Positions 41,201-53,908 of a stretch of DNA of 64,000 bases are shown here, piece after piece. Source of the stretch: Membranipora membranacea. Taxonomy: Eukaryota > Bryozoa > Gymnolaemata > Cheilostomatida > Membraniporidae. The notes beneath the pieces were generated by a model that worked only from the letters and a program-made list of their open reading frames with translations, ran no database searches and had not been told where the DNA came from. Within the stretch, counting starts at the first letter, position 1, and every line of letters begins with the position of its first letter. The DNA is taken from positions 23,436,001-23,500,000 of the forward strand of contig OU612065.1 of NCBI GenBank assembly GCA_914767715.1, read 5' to 3'. Made by a program: the position numbers and the translations under genes.

Positions 41201-41897
41201 ACAATATGTAAAATTAGACGATTGTTAGCACTTGAAAATTATAGCTTCAGATAATACCAGGTTTTAGCGTGTTCATAAACAAAACAGTGCTAGATAATCG
41301 CAGGCGACTGACTACAGTCAATCATGTAGACTAGGAGAGGAGTATGTAATCTCCTATTACCCCCTGTTAAATGCCCCTTGTTAAATATGTGTCTGTTATT
41401 GCACCTAAACTGTAAACTGGACTAAACATTTAATTACTTTTGTCAGCCACCCAAGCAGTTGGTACTAAAATTTTACAACTTCTAATTAGAAGCTGAGTCT
41501 AGTCACTAATTACCAATCATCCCGTTTGTATATTTATTTGTTTGTAACACAATATACCACATGTATCAAAATGTAATGTGAAAGTTTTGGACAGTCCCTG
41601 GGTGCACAATAGGGGTGTTACACAGTGACTACCTAAAGATAGGAGTTATAGACCTACGATTATGTCATAATCCAGCTAATCACGCTGATTTTGTGGTTCA
41701 CTCCCATAGATTTGATGTTCGCACATAATCCCAGACAGGATATAACATGTCCAGTTGGTGTAAACAAAAATTTGATAATCGATCTGGTAAATTTTCAAAT
41801 ATTGTTTGTTTTTCTTCTTTTAGACAAAACAATCAGAGAAGAGGCCAGTTCTAATTCGAGTCAGCTTCACTCCAGCTCATCTAAACAAGAAAGTTGA
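35241..41897 (+). CDS. irx: Iroquois homeobox transcription factor (Irx), complete, 7 exons
   Basis: TALE-class homeodomain regulator that patterns tissues during development and acts in the nucleus. Exons: 35241-35306, 35616-35849, 36143-36291, 37353-37513, 37905-38054, 40515-41084, 41824-41897. Phases agree, giving 1404 nt and 467 aa. The homeodomain spans about residues 159-221. It begins [17 protein letters not shown], has the TALE insertion ([10 protein letters not shown]), and ends with recognition helix [14 protein letters not shown]. An intron splits the homeobox just before VSTWF. An acidic stretch follows (DGEDKEEDG). The IRO box [13 protein letters not shown] lies at about residues 314-326 and is the diagnostic Irx motif. 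Residues 1-150 are Ala/Pro/Gly-rich, and the C-terminal third is Ser/Thr/Pro-rich. A TAA sits immediately before the ATG. A second Met at codon 3 could also start. The orthology group within Irx cannot be set, since invertebrate genes are often co-orthologous to all vertebrate Irx. Confidence 0.97.
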
Positions 41898-42467
41898 ACA
41901 CGAACGAGCTAGCTGATAAATTGTCACATAGGATGTTTAATGCACAAGCTCATGGAGGGCTTGTATTTTTTTAACTATTAACTGATGGTACGATGGTAAT
42001 GAAGTAGTTGAGCTAGTTTGTTGCAATTTTTTTAAACGCTAATTTTTTTCCATGCTCAACTGTTGTCAGAATTCTCATATAATAAGAAGTTTTGACCAGA
42101 AAATACAAATCAAGTAACCTTGTAAAATTTTAGTTTGGCAATCACCAATTGATCTGATTTGCAAATCATTATAGAGCTCCAAAACTATCCTCACTATCAT
42201 ATATTGTTGTCTGTGTTATTTTTTCAATTCACCATAGAAACTATAAGCTTTAAGATAACTTAAGCTATAAATATGGCATATCATTTTTTTTGTAAAAACC
42301 ATGTATGATAATACAGTATTTATGAATCAACTCTATACTTAGCACACAGGGCTGCTCCTGAATTTTATTGTTATGTATAATTCCTGTGACCTACACTATA
42401 GGTTTTCTGTTTCCAGCATTTTACAGTGAAACTGTAACCATTGTCTTGTTGATGTTTCTTTTTCTGA

Positions 42468-42473
42468 AATAAA
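42468..42473 (+). terminator. Candidate poly(A) signal for Irx
   Basis: AATAAA lies 571 bp after the Irx stop, followed within 30 bases by a T-rich stretch. It is the first well-placed signal and implies a 3' UTR of about 0.6 kb. Confidence 0.5.
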
Positions 42474-45400
42474 ATAATCGTCTATTGAAATATATTTATT
42501 ATCCATCACAAATAATTCTGGTGAAGCTCATTCATTTTGTAAGAAGATAACTCCCGACAAGGAGACGTGAATGGCCCTGTTTATGTCATACAAGACTATC
42601 TCATATATCTAATTTCGCTCATTTATGATATTCATGAGCCTGGCTACTGGCAATCAGGCACAGGAAATTAGTGGAGCTTGTGTTGAATAACATGTAACCT
42701 ATTCATAAACATCATCAGTGGCCAGTGAAAATGTGATCATCAAGATAACAGAACAACACAACGTAACATCTTATTCTCTCATTAAAATGATGGCAGATGT
42801 TCTTCTGTCTTATAGCTAATATTGGCTGGTAAGACAACAAGCTTCCGTGCCATAAACTATAAATAATGTAACACCACAAGTGAGCAATCTGGAATATCTA
42901 TTACTTGTTATATAATAGGCATGGAAATTAATTACCTGCATATTCGATGATGGGTTGGTAATTGTTATTTCATGGTCTCTGTTGGTCTATGTAGCAGAAT
43001 GAATAATTACATGTTGGATGGGATTGATTAGGCTGGATTAGGCACATGGCATTGTCATTAAACGGCCAGTTTGGGCATCTTTAGCTCCAGGTAATTATTA
43101 CTCAGGAAGTCTTTCTTGTTGCGAGCAAACAGAATAATTATTCTAAGGCAGTAGGCCTATGGCAGTATTACATTATTAACGCTGTTCTCCGATCGTCACT
43201 GATCTGATACTCTGTTCAGGTTCAGGTTATTAGGACTCCACTCAGACCTCATCTTCATACCACATGAGCCGTGCAACCAGAATAGTTGAAGATCAACAAA
43301 CAAAATTACTTATCAAAGCACTAAATGTCAAGATGACATGCAGAATGACTGAATTGTGTTCAACAGAAACTGCTACATATGGCTTTTTATTTTCATGATT
43401 GGTGTTCTAACCAAAAGCCATATATGGTCATACCATGAACTACCCTGCTTGGCCTCGTGCAAAATAATCAACGTCACCAACTTGGTGATTAGATATTTTT
43501 CATCACATGCTTTATCACATGATTTAAATCAAACTGAGCACTTTTTTTTCTCGATTACAGAAATCTTTGAAATACATTTATTTTACAGGGAACGAAATTC
43601 TAGTCTTTTTTCATAGCTAACATATTATTATTGAGTAGCCACAGACAATGGAATTTGAAACTCATGACTTCGCATACTTAGAAAGGAAACAAAATTGGGG
43701 TATGACATTTTTAGTTTCCGCTCCTGCCAGCTGTAACAAAGGGCTTCCAAAATGTGCATCTTTCTCTGATCAGTTGTACTGTTGCTAGAATTTGCAGTGC
43801 CAGCGCTTTTGTTGTGAAATGATCTGGTTTTACTAAATCACTTAATTCCTCAAATTAAAATATTTCTGACAAAAATTCTATTCCTATCAAGAACACTGAT
43901 TGGGACGGATTTTGAAATCAAAAGGCTTGGTATGCCTCCCAAAGCACAATTACATTGATTTGCAGGGTGGTTCAATAACTGTGTTAGAAAGAAATTCTCT
44001 AAAACTGTTATGTTGGTGTTTACCACCATAGAATTTAATTGTTTATGTCATGCGAATGCAGCCTTTGATATGTGGATGTTGCGTGTTGGTTCGCTACATT
44101 AAATGACACGTGCCCCTGCCACCATAGACAACTTTTATGGATTTAAATTAGCTGCTGGCACGTCTGTATTCTATTGTTGATCTCAGCTGGGATTGATTTT
44201 CTCTTGCACAAACACCCATAATTGACCACCATCCCAATTGTTTCATGATTTAATTTCTCCAGAATCCGGAGACATTTTTTTTTAATAGCTGCCACCACAG
44301 GCGAGAAATGATGTTGTTCTTATTTGTCATAATTGATTTGACATGAGAATTCTGACAATAGCCTATGCTTCCTAGCAATAAATACTAATCGTACTATTAA
44401 AACAGGCGTTGTTCCTTAAAATAAACTCTTCTACTTTTGACCTCCCTGGTCAAATTGAACTTGTTCCCCGATTGTAGTTAGTCCGGGTGCAGTAACTCCG
44501 GCAAGATGTTAAATAGAATTTGATTTAATGGTGTATTTGAAAATGTTGTAGTTTTAAGGAGGAGGAGGATAGATGCCTAAAATTCTGTTCTTGGCTTGTC
44601 TGAGCTCGAGCAATATTCGAGTACTGATTTTTTGATAGTTCAAGCAACTTGAGATAGATTTAATAGCAAATCAATCCTCCAAATAGTCAAATCGCCTCGT
44701 TGTCAACAAAGAGGTTAAGATTGATTGCTCTAGATCCAAGCGACACTGCTATTCATGGTGGCCATTCCCAAAAAGATCAAAAAAAGCTCGCAAAGCTTTG
44801 AAAAACTCACACAAAGATAGAGTGATTCAAGACTGCTTTTGAAGAAACTGAATCAAATTTAAATGTTTTTAGTTTCAAGCCTTGTGATCTGGCTACGCAG
44901 ATGTCCAACATGGAAACCGGCTGTTTTATTGGCAGAAACCGAGGCTCGCGTCTTGTGCTTTTTTTCTGTTCTCCTTTCATGCAAACCGCGAGGAAATATT
45001 CGATGAATAATTTTTTGACAGCCTTGTGGCGCTGCCTGATCTTGATTTCATATTCATCTCTTTGTCTATTTTTATGACATCGCCTATAATTCATGATTAT
45101 CTAAAAGCCAAGAACCAGGCTAACAGGAGACGACTCCATTGAAAGTAGACGATTCCATTAGTCTAATTATACCCTGTCCAGAGTTCTAGGTGGGTTTGTT
45201 CACATGATATGTTGACAGCTGTATGATTTTTATCTTATTGTATTGGTAGGCTAATGACAGACCATATTCTATAAATCTGCTTGGCAATTTTATTTATTCA
45301 TCAATTCATAGAAATTATTCTTTCCTTTACAAGTTTGTTCCAACAACCTAGTCACACCAGATCCCAGCAGATAAAACTAGGTGGATCAAAGCTATGCATG

Positions 45401-46561
45401 TGGTGATATTAGATTTGATGCTTGAATTATTTATCATCACGCAATCATCCCCACACAATATTGAACAGGTAGTTGCTTTGTATTTAGACTCCATCTGATA
45501 AAACTCCCTCTAGAATTATTGCAGAATTAAAACTTAATTTCTACTTGTGAAGATCTTGGTGTCTCATGTTAGGCTGTTTAATTATGTTACTCTAGCCTGA
45601 CCATCCAACTCGGTCAGCCTAATAGTATAGAGCAAAGACATTCTATATTTTATGCAATATTCCTTACTGAGAAATTCCCGTATTTACCTGTACAATCATA
45701 ATTTGGAACGAAAAGTTGTAGAATTACCTTGTATGCAGTGTACCATTATTGTTCTTGTTTTCTCGACAAGGAGACACAGATGATTGGAAATGGAAACGAG
45801 ATAGCTTTTATTTGGTCTGTTTGTTTTTTGAATGAAGTGGGTTTGAAGTTTTTGAAGAGAAATATGTTTGACATGCTATGTGATGACAATATGGGTAACG
45901 TGAGCTGGGGACTCAAATGTGACATGGCACAACATGTCATTACAAAAAACTACTTGAAATAAAATGTAATTGAGACAAGTTAATGTGTAATTTTACATAT
46001 GAGACTATGTCAAGAACACACAAGAAACATGCTTTATTTTTCTGCAAACACTCCATGACTCATTCAAAATGCCTTATTTCTTTGAGAAAGTTCATCCAAA
46101 ACATAGTTTTTCACCAAAATTAGACCCGGCACCCGAACAGCATCATTGAAATCGAGGGCTATCAATGTTTGCTCCTATTATACTTTAAAACACCTTCAGA
46201 ATAAACTGATGATAATTTTTCATGTTTGAATGTAGATATGTTGATATTTGGTTGGAAAAGAGACTAAGTTTACAATGTATCCAGTAGCATTGGGCGAAGG
46301 GCTCTACACAATGCAATAATATACTGGGCACACATTTCAACTTTACGGGAACAGCTGCTGAGGAAACCAAATGTTATGTCTGACAACTCTTATTTCCTCT
46401 GCCTACGAAAAACCCCAAATAACCGCCTCTTTCTATGATACAAAGTACCCCTGTAACAGCTTTACAATTCAACCACGGTGTGCGAATCAATATGTAACAA
46501 AGATAATGGTTATGAAAAGCCCCTAAAATGCTAGCAGGGTAAGTCTTCCAGCATGACAAGG

Positions 46562-46666
46562 CTAGGGTTTGCCTAGTCTAAGTGCTCAGACTCCAAGGCG
46601 CAGGGAGTTACTTGCGCAAGTAACTCCCTGCGCCTTGGAGTCTGAGCACTTAGCCTAGGGTTTGCC
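46562..46666. mobile_element. Near-perfect palindrome flanked by 12-bp direct repeats
   Basis: The sequence is self-complementary around the centre 46615/46616 (CTTGCGCAAG). The inner 38 bp of each arm match perfectly. After one mismatch a further 5 bp match, so the palindrome is about 88 bp with no loop. CTAGGGTTTGCC occurs on both sides, at 46562-46573 and 46655-46666, overlapping the palindrome ends. This looks like a foldback insertion with target duplication. Confidence 0.9.
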
Positions 46667-47860
46667 GTCTAAATTCAAAATTAAAGAAGAAATTGTGATT
46701 AACTACATAACCATTTCGAACAAGAATGTTTCCCGTTTTAGTCTCAAACTAGTAAAAAATAATCTGTGGGCATTAGTGAGGGGCTCCATACATACTTGAG
46801 AAGAGCCAAGGGTATGAAACTGTAAAATGCAAGAAAAATTTGAAGCGCAAAAGTTTCACCACAACGATGCATCAACAAACTGCATTTGCTACAAACATTA
46901 GATATCCGGGGAACATGGATGACACGACATGACATTGATTGTTGGGTATCCTTTTCCCGATACAAAACAAATACGGTGATATCATTGTGTAAAAGAATTT
47001 TAAAAGCTTGTCAAATCTCATGTTAACAACATTTCCTTCCAAATAGTGGTAATTTATTTACATAAGGGGACCAAATTCACAAATGACATCTTCTATCTGA
47101 TATATACACAATATATTCTGTGGCAAGAGGGCAACTAGTCATTTGCGTAAATAAGATGCAGACTGAAAACTTGAGGCCGAGTATCTGAATTTTGATCACA
47201 CTTTTACGGTCAACTGTATAATAGCAGCTCTGGGTCAAGCTAAAGAAAGAGATATAGCTAGGGAGGGTAGGTGTCCATCCCTCCCTGATGTAACAGCCTC
47301 CCTGGTAAAACACTCAGCTGATTTAGGTAGTTATGTGCTCTTCATTAAAAGTCTCAAAATATTAAAATCAATCAAATTGAACTAAATTTTGAGTTTGTTC
47401 AAACTTAAAACATTGGAAACAATGAAAAGCTCTAAAGGGACTGTCAACGACCAACCCGCCACCTGTAAAATTAATAAATATTTTGCACTGACGTGCAAGT
47501 GTATCCAGGAATGTCATCATTACACATGGGTCACGGCTTCAAACCTGCACTATCGCCTCGGGAAACGTTCTAATCTAAATCCATTTCCATACTGCAAGCA
47601 GGTTCAAGTATCTTGTACCAGTAGCTAGTTAGGCTCAAGTGCTACATTATTATCACAAAACATTGTAATAAAGACAGAAACACAGAATTAACCAGCCTTT
47701 CATCTTTCACTTGCATAACAAGTGCCTCAAAAAAACCTAAACACAATCAAAGTAACTTTGGTTATCATTATACCGAATTGTCTAGTATAATCCAGAGGGC
47801 TTGCACCTGTCAATAAGCACTAGAGACTTGTTAATTTCAACTTGATAGAATATTATAGGA

Positions 47861-48095
47861 CAGGCTCGTAGTTCTAGGGGAGGCAGGGACGCTCTGCCTC
47901 CCCTAGAATACTGAATAGAATGGCCTAAAAATCTTATAATTGAATATTCCATATCAGAATCAGCTTATTTGCTATTTATATCATTAAAACGCTTTGGAGG
48001 CTGGGAACTCAGAGGGGAGCCAACCCAACCTGGTGTTACTTCACACCCTCAATGATTTTTGCCTCCCCTACCATTTCTTCAAAACAACGGCCCTG
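47861..48095. mobile_element. Dispersed repeat family A, copy 2
   Basis: Aligns end to end with 2089-2312: CAGGCTCGTAGTTCTAGGGG at the left and AACGGCCCTG at the right, with the shared TATAATTGAATA.TCCAT interior. The internal region is diverged. An 87-aa ORF (47994-48257) across it is not recognised. Confidence 0.75.
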
Positions 48096-50079
48096 TTGGA
48101 CAAATTGACTGTAGCTCGATGCAGGCCTCACAATGTGCCTCTCTTAGCTATGAAGGAGGATCAGAAACACTCGAGCTTCTCGCACTGCGCTATGACTCAG
48201 TGCAAGTGTCGGCACGATCACAGGCAAGATGAAAATGTTCAAAAACTTGTGAATTAAACTAATTCAAAACAAAATTTTAATCGTTATGTAAGATTTAAAT
48301 CAGAAGACTAATGAAGTTGCGAGAGCAAAGCCATTTCACGAAACATAATGTTGATGATGGTAGATTTGGCCGGGCTCTGAGTTGTATGTATGAGAGCGGA
48401 ATAGACCCTTAGTGAGAATAAACATGGTGTTGTTCGTAAATCAGTCGTTGACTTTTGTTCATTATCAGAAATGTGACAATAACTTGTTGCGACCATGTTT
48501 CACTTTGATGCTGACGAAAAGTTACCTAATATAGCGCTTACGGAATCTTTCACTGGTTTTGTGTTATGATTGTCACCGATTTGCTAAGCCATAAATTCCT
48601 GTTAGATTATCACTGGTTTGTCACCAGACAAACTTACATCCTTCTCTTGGTCTGAAAGGAAATCTTTTATTGTCCATATTATTCCCATAGTTATTATATA
48701 CATGTGGTCGCAGTTGTCTAAATCTGATCAAAGAAAAAAATTATTACTGCATTTCAGTCTATGAAGCCACACCATAAAAGTCATTACTCATGGGAAATAT
48801 CCTGTCACGATACGAAGGCCGTTTCACTTCAAACACTTAATATGAGGAAAAGATGGTGGTTATGTGTTGAATATTCTAAAAATATCATATAAACTTTGCC
48901 AAAACACTCTCTTTTTACCATTACAATTGCCGCCTAATGGTGTGACAATGGTGGAAATATTCTATCCTAGAAGCATTAAATAAAATTATAAAACCTCATT
49001 TAAAGTTTTGTACAAACTGACACCATCATTGTTTGAAACGACGAAACAGGCAAAAATCACAGAATCATGTTCGTGCGCGCTTCAGTTTGTTTACTCTTCA
49101 TTATGATTGTTCTTCTTACAGTGTTACATTAGTACAAGTTGTCGAGGGGTTTGTACCCGCAAAATCAACTGAAAAGCTCCTAGCAATCATTTAAGCAGCA
49201 GTTTACTGCAAATTCATGGAGGATTATGCAAAAATATCAGAATTGCGGCTGAGGTTTTTTTGATTGCTTACAAGTGCTATCGACAGTAATCTGCTTGTTC
49301 ATTCTATAGCCTAAGATGATCTGTCAACTTGCACCAGACAAAGCGCAAGACAGCCAGCATGTTGATTAGGACTAGTTACGCAAGGACACTAAAAATTTGT
49401 AACAAAACAATGTTTAGTTGTACCCAGTGTGCCGATACTGTATACTCGAGAATGTCAAGGCGGTAAAAGGTTCCCAGCATTCGGAGGCGACATTATCGTG
49501 AACATGAGATAGATAGTATTAGAGCCGTAATCTTCTGATGACTAATTTGAATTGGTAATTTTCAGGTGAAGTGAGGGTGTATTGTAGATGATTGCACTTG
49601 TTTCTAAATCCTACTCAAGATTGCTTCTTCCACTGAAGAGAGCGCAAAAACCAGAGCTGTTATCGTTTATAACAACTGCTGCCGGGTTTCGCAAAGTTCA
49701 TATTAGTTTTCATGAAGTAATCGATGACGGCTTTGGTTGATACATATAGAGAGATTTCGATTTGTTTTCATGGAATAAATAATGTGGGAGGTATAGTTTA
49801 GGATTCAGGTTAGGAGCAGCTAGGTGAATGTACATGTTAGGTTTTTGGGGTGAGGTGCTATTTAATTATTAATATAAGCCCCTTGTCAAGCTGACTGAAA
49901 CAAACCATCTAACAGCCACTACAAGATTGTGTTGAAGCAGAAACTTACTTTCAAATGATCGCAATTGGGACTGTTTTCCATAAAACCTATCTAGAGTCTA
50001 AAAGGAATTTGCCTACAGGCTCAAAATTTTGTGCACATAATATATATTTCCTCGTGAGAATTTTTTTACAGTGGATAAA

Positions 50080-50089
50080 TTTATTTATT
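50080..50089 (-). terminator. Candidate poly(A) signals for CFAP418
   Basis: On the minus strand two overlapping AATAAA hexamers lie about 410 bp downstream of the CFAP418 stop at 50498. Confidence 0.4.
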
Positions 50090-50497
50090 TTGATATCAGA
50101 AAAATACAACAAAAAATAAGCTTTACTCATTGATTAAAATAGCAAGAGATTCATCGTAAAGCAATATATCATGGTCCCTGGCCAGTTCAAAAACCTTGAC
50201 GTCCATTGAGATGAAGTGTGGTAAGTGCTAAACTAAAGCAATATCTAGCAAGTGAAGGGTTTTTATCGACTGCCAACGTCATACATTATGAATGCATTTT
50301 AAATTGAAAATTGCCATATGGACGGATGTAATGTGGCAAATGACGCACCAAGCATAAAAAATTACATATTATCCAGAATCATACCACATGCACTTTTAAG
50401 AGCTGATGGCCATTTCGCTAGGTTAAAATCTATTGCTTCTCTGAGTGCCTGCAGAAACAGTTTATAGTTGTGTCCACGATCATTTTATGGCTCAATT

Positions 50498-53400
50498 TTA
50501 ATTATGTTTACCACAGACCCATTTTAACTCTTTCTCTTGATCCAATGGTGTAAGTATGCTTACATTTCTCCATTTACATTGACACGCATAAGCTCTACTG
50601 CCTAAAAATGACATAGTTTTAAAGAAGTTACATCTACACACGATTGTCTTCACATGGAAAAAGAGAAGACAACTACAAACAAGTTGATAGTACATTTTCC
50701 AAGTCAATACGAATGGTATAATTAACAGAGGCAGGGCAGGATGTGTCCCGAGATAGGGTACAATATACAGCACAAGTGAGGCACTTTATGGTTGGTGATG
50801 TTATGCCATTGAATTGTGTAGAAGAAATGGTGAAATCATTCACAACACAGGTTTTTTATTGATAACTCGATCAATCTTCATTGGATATTGAGTTTTGAGG
50901 TAAAGATTAATCAAGTCAAAATCAATACTCAAGATCCGATTGAAATTGATTGGGTTATCAATTTAAATCCCAGATGGTGCACTGGAACTCAATGATAACA
51001 CTATTGCTACTACTCATGTCGTTATATCACCCACAACTAAATGCCTCGGTGTCTCAATGCCAATGCTCCGTGTGTCCTGTCTAAGTTTGTTGTTTATTGT
51101 TTCATGCTACCTTAAACCAGTAGAACACAGGCTTTGGGAAGCCCCATTAAAGACAGTTTTAGCAATTCCAGGGGCAATCCTAAGACTAAGAACGAAATCA
51201 TTAATTGCCTAATATGTTGGGACGATTGGTTACCTGATTTGGGTTTGAGCTGAGACTTTAATTTGCTGAAGTCAGGAATATTGTTTCTAAGAAAGAGATA
51301 GTCAGTTGCAGAGTCCCATATAAAGTTATCAAACATGCAGATCTTGAAATCACAGTCCGTACATCTCAACCTATCACATGCTCTAAAAAATAATAGATGA
51401 AACAGTCACCAATGAATGTAAAATTGCAAACACAAACTTTCAGCACTCAGTGACAATCACCTTGAAGAAAGATGACAGGGCACACCTAGTGATGGCAAAG
51501 TCTCAGTCCCGGTCTCGTGAGACTTGCCCCCTCGAGACACTGTCTTGTCTCGTCGAGACAGACACTCTTGACGAATATCGAGACTTGTTCATCATAAACA
51601 CTGTTTTTTTCACGGTTTTTGGTTTTTATTGAAACCAAAAAAACCACAACACCGTGGCAATAAAGTGGAGTTTTCAGTTTTATTGGCACCGATATATGTC
51701 TCGGTCTCGTCCGGTCTTGTCTCGAATTTTGTTGCTGTCTCGGTCTCGTCCTGTCTCGCAAAAATCTGACAATTTGCCATCCCTAGGCACACCACAGACT
51801 TAATATATAATAAGTCCATGGGGCACACCCATATGGGATCAGAATACCAAACCAGAATAAACTACCAACACATTCCACAATCTTTCAATGACAGTACATT
51901 TAAAATATGTTTCCTTGTAACACATTATTGCTGTAATGAGATTTTCGTGATCATCTTTGATTGTTCAACATTTGGCATGAGGAACTTTTTAGACAGAGAG
52001 CTTTTATGACATTTTATAACAAATCAACTCTTCCTCTGAAAGAGTTTGATACAGTTTCCACATACCTTGTGTTTGCTATAGTTGTATTCCCAACTGAAGT
52101 TGATACTCCTGCTAGGTATGCCTTGAAACATCTGAAAAAAAAAATCTTCTAATACATCAGCTAATAGGTGCTGAGGTTTGCATACGTATGGGCCATTTGA
52201 GGATAATATTCTAAATTTTGTTCCCCATGCCATATATGGTTTTAGTACTCCATATGTGATGATTGTATATAGCTTGTGAAATGTTTTTACACGGTATACC
52301 GCTCAGATAAAAAATAACTTGACGATCGACCAAATTTGCAGAATGGATATGTGTCAAGAAAGTACTGAGCTATGTCAAGTTAGTACGTTTAATAAAAGAA
52401 AGATTGCAACTAGCTATTGCGACAACGACAACAAAATATATAATAAACTTGATTGGTTTGAAGCCAAAAGGAGCTTCTACTATCATAACATTGATTGCCA
52501 TAAGGAAGACTCAATAACTTCTGAGAAGCAAGTAGGAAATCTTGACAAAAAACCTTGGTTCAACATACTTTTTTTTGCTATCTCCATTCGACTGAGAAGA
52601 CTGTCCTGCTTGACGAGGCTCAACTTTCTGCAACAAACAAAATACTGCATGTGATACACTACAAATAATATTCCCGATATGTTTGCAGTGGTAAATCTAT
52701 AATTGTTTGTCACTTTGGCTTCTGGTGTGTCACACAAGCAAAGACACTTTTATTTTACAGAAGAAAATTTGTAGCTTTTTCAATTATTTTATGTCATACC
52801 GTGACAACAATTTTTATGTAAGCTGAAAGATTTTTAGTTTTTTAGTACAATTTTACCCAGAGCACCGTGATCCACTTTTATTATCACATGGTAGTATCGG
52901 ATCTGATAATAAACTAAACTAAAACTAAACTGAACCATGGCAGGCGGACGATAATTTACTATTTTATCAAACGTCAGTCAGTTCCTACATCGAGTAATAG
53001 TGAAAGACAAAGGATCAGAGATCAGGATAATATTGATGAGTTGAGCATGCCAAGCCCATGTTTCAGTCAGGAGTCAGGGGTCAGTGTTGGTCTTATGGTT
53101 AAGGGTAAAGACTTGTGATCTTATGATCCAGGTTTGATTCCTGGTGCCGGATGTTATTTCTGAATTTGTACTGGCAAGCCGTTCACCCTAGCCAGGTTTA
53201 TTGGGATCAAGACCCTAGATACAGGACGTTTACTATGTGCTTGCATGCATTAAAAGATTCTCCTCTGCCTCTTTGTAAAATAAGTGACCGGCAATGGGGG
53301 ACAAGGGTATAGGGTATCTACCGCCGCCTGCGCTTGAGAGGGGATGGTAAATAGGGCGGATAAATTAGACCTAGTGGTCAGAGAATATGTATGCATCTTT

Positions 53401-53908
53401 CAGAGCTCTTATTGTTCTGATATAAAGAGTGTAGATAATAAATAAGGGGCTGAACCCAGTTCTGTACTCACCAATGGTTCCGTGTCAGGTATAGCGATTA
53501 TATCATCTATGTCATCATTCAAATCTCCGTACTTAGAACTGTAGCTGAAAATACACTATTTTCATTACATTGACTCAGATAATTAAGGGATTCATTTTCC
53601 CACATAACAGTGTAAACCAGATAGACAATAAGTCGGCGCAAAGAAAATGAGACGACATTGGTGTATGCATAAATCATTGATAAGCAGCAGCAGCGTTTTC
53701 AACGGCTCTCAACTGATCATAAGCATCTTGAATTTTAGAGAAGCAACAATACTCTTGATTTGAATCATTTCCACACCAACCTCTTCGTCTTCTGTTGACT
53801 AGTAACTTGGGTGACAGGTTTTGGCTTCACCAGTTGTTTGACAGGTGCCTTCTTTTTCACATACATATCCTCCACTTCATCTAACAGGGAGTCTATATCA
53901 TCCGCCAT
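50498..53908 (-). CDS. cfap418: CFAP418 (C8orf37) ciliary protein, complete, 6 exons
   Basis: Cilia- and photoreceptor-associated protein. The human form is mutated in retinal dystrophy and Bardet-Biedl syndrome. Minus-strand exons in order: 53908-53781, 53544-53472, 52627-52569, 52131-52066, 51382-51234, 50601-50498. Phases agree, giving 579 nt and 192 aa (human 207). The acidic N-terminus MADDIDSLLDEVEDMY matches the human start. The conserved C-terminal half has RACDRLRCTDCDF, then NFIWDSATDYLFLRNNIPDF, then GSRAYACQCKW and the end ELKWVCGKHN. The cysteine pairs CTDC and CQC are kept. The middle (residues 43-90) is variable and hydrophilic, as in the family. Intron 4 carries a hAT-type MITE, and intron 2 carries a tRNA-like SINE head. 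The neighbour at 54503-54919 is on the same strand about 0.6 kb upstream. Confidence 0.95.
51487..51785. mobile_element. hAT-type MITE, 299 bp, with perfect 8-bp target-site duplication
   Basis: The terminal inverted repeats are TAGTGATGGCAAA and TTTGCCATCCCTA (one mismatch). The element is flanked on both sides by GGCACACC (51479-51486 and 51786-51793), an exact 8-bp duplication typical of hAT transposons. The interior is built of GAGAC/GTCTC-rich blocks and a hairpin around an A/T-rich core (AAAACCGTG / CACGGTTTT and CCACGGTG). There is no transposase. It is inserted in CFAP418 intron 4. Confidence 0.95.
53085..53200 (+). mobile_element. tRNA-derived SINE head in CFAP418 intron 2
   Basis: A box A-like TGGTCTTATGGTTAAGGG at about 53088 and a box B GGTTTGATTCC at 53131-53141 are spaced like the internal RNA polymerase III promoter of a tRNA. 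The flanking arms do not pair as a functional tRNA. The element body and 3' end are not delimited. Confidence 0.65.

Larger units (their letters stand above)
41898..50497. other. Gene-free region between Irx and CFAP418
   Basis: Starts with the Irx 3' UTR and ends with the CFAP418 3' UTR (minus-strand AATAAA at 50080-50089). No conserved exon chain is found. It contains an 88-bp palindrome with flanking direct repeats (46562-46666) and copy 2 of repeat family A (47861-48095). The block at 44130-44280 is rich in ATTA/CAATTG-like sites and is a candidate conserved non-coding element by position only. Confidence 0.55.

Noticed and set aside
47994-48257. 87-aa ORF
   Set aside because: It begins inside repeat family A copy 2 and runs out of it. 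No family resemblance.
52319-52654. 111-aa plus-strand ORF
   Set aside because: It lies antisense across the CFAP418 exon 52569-52627 and has no homology.
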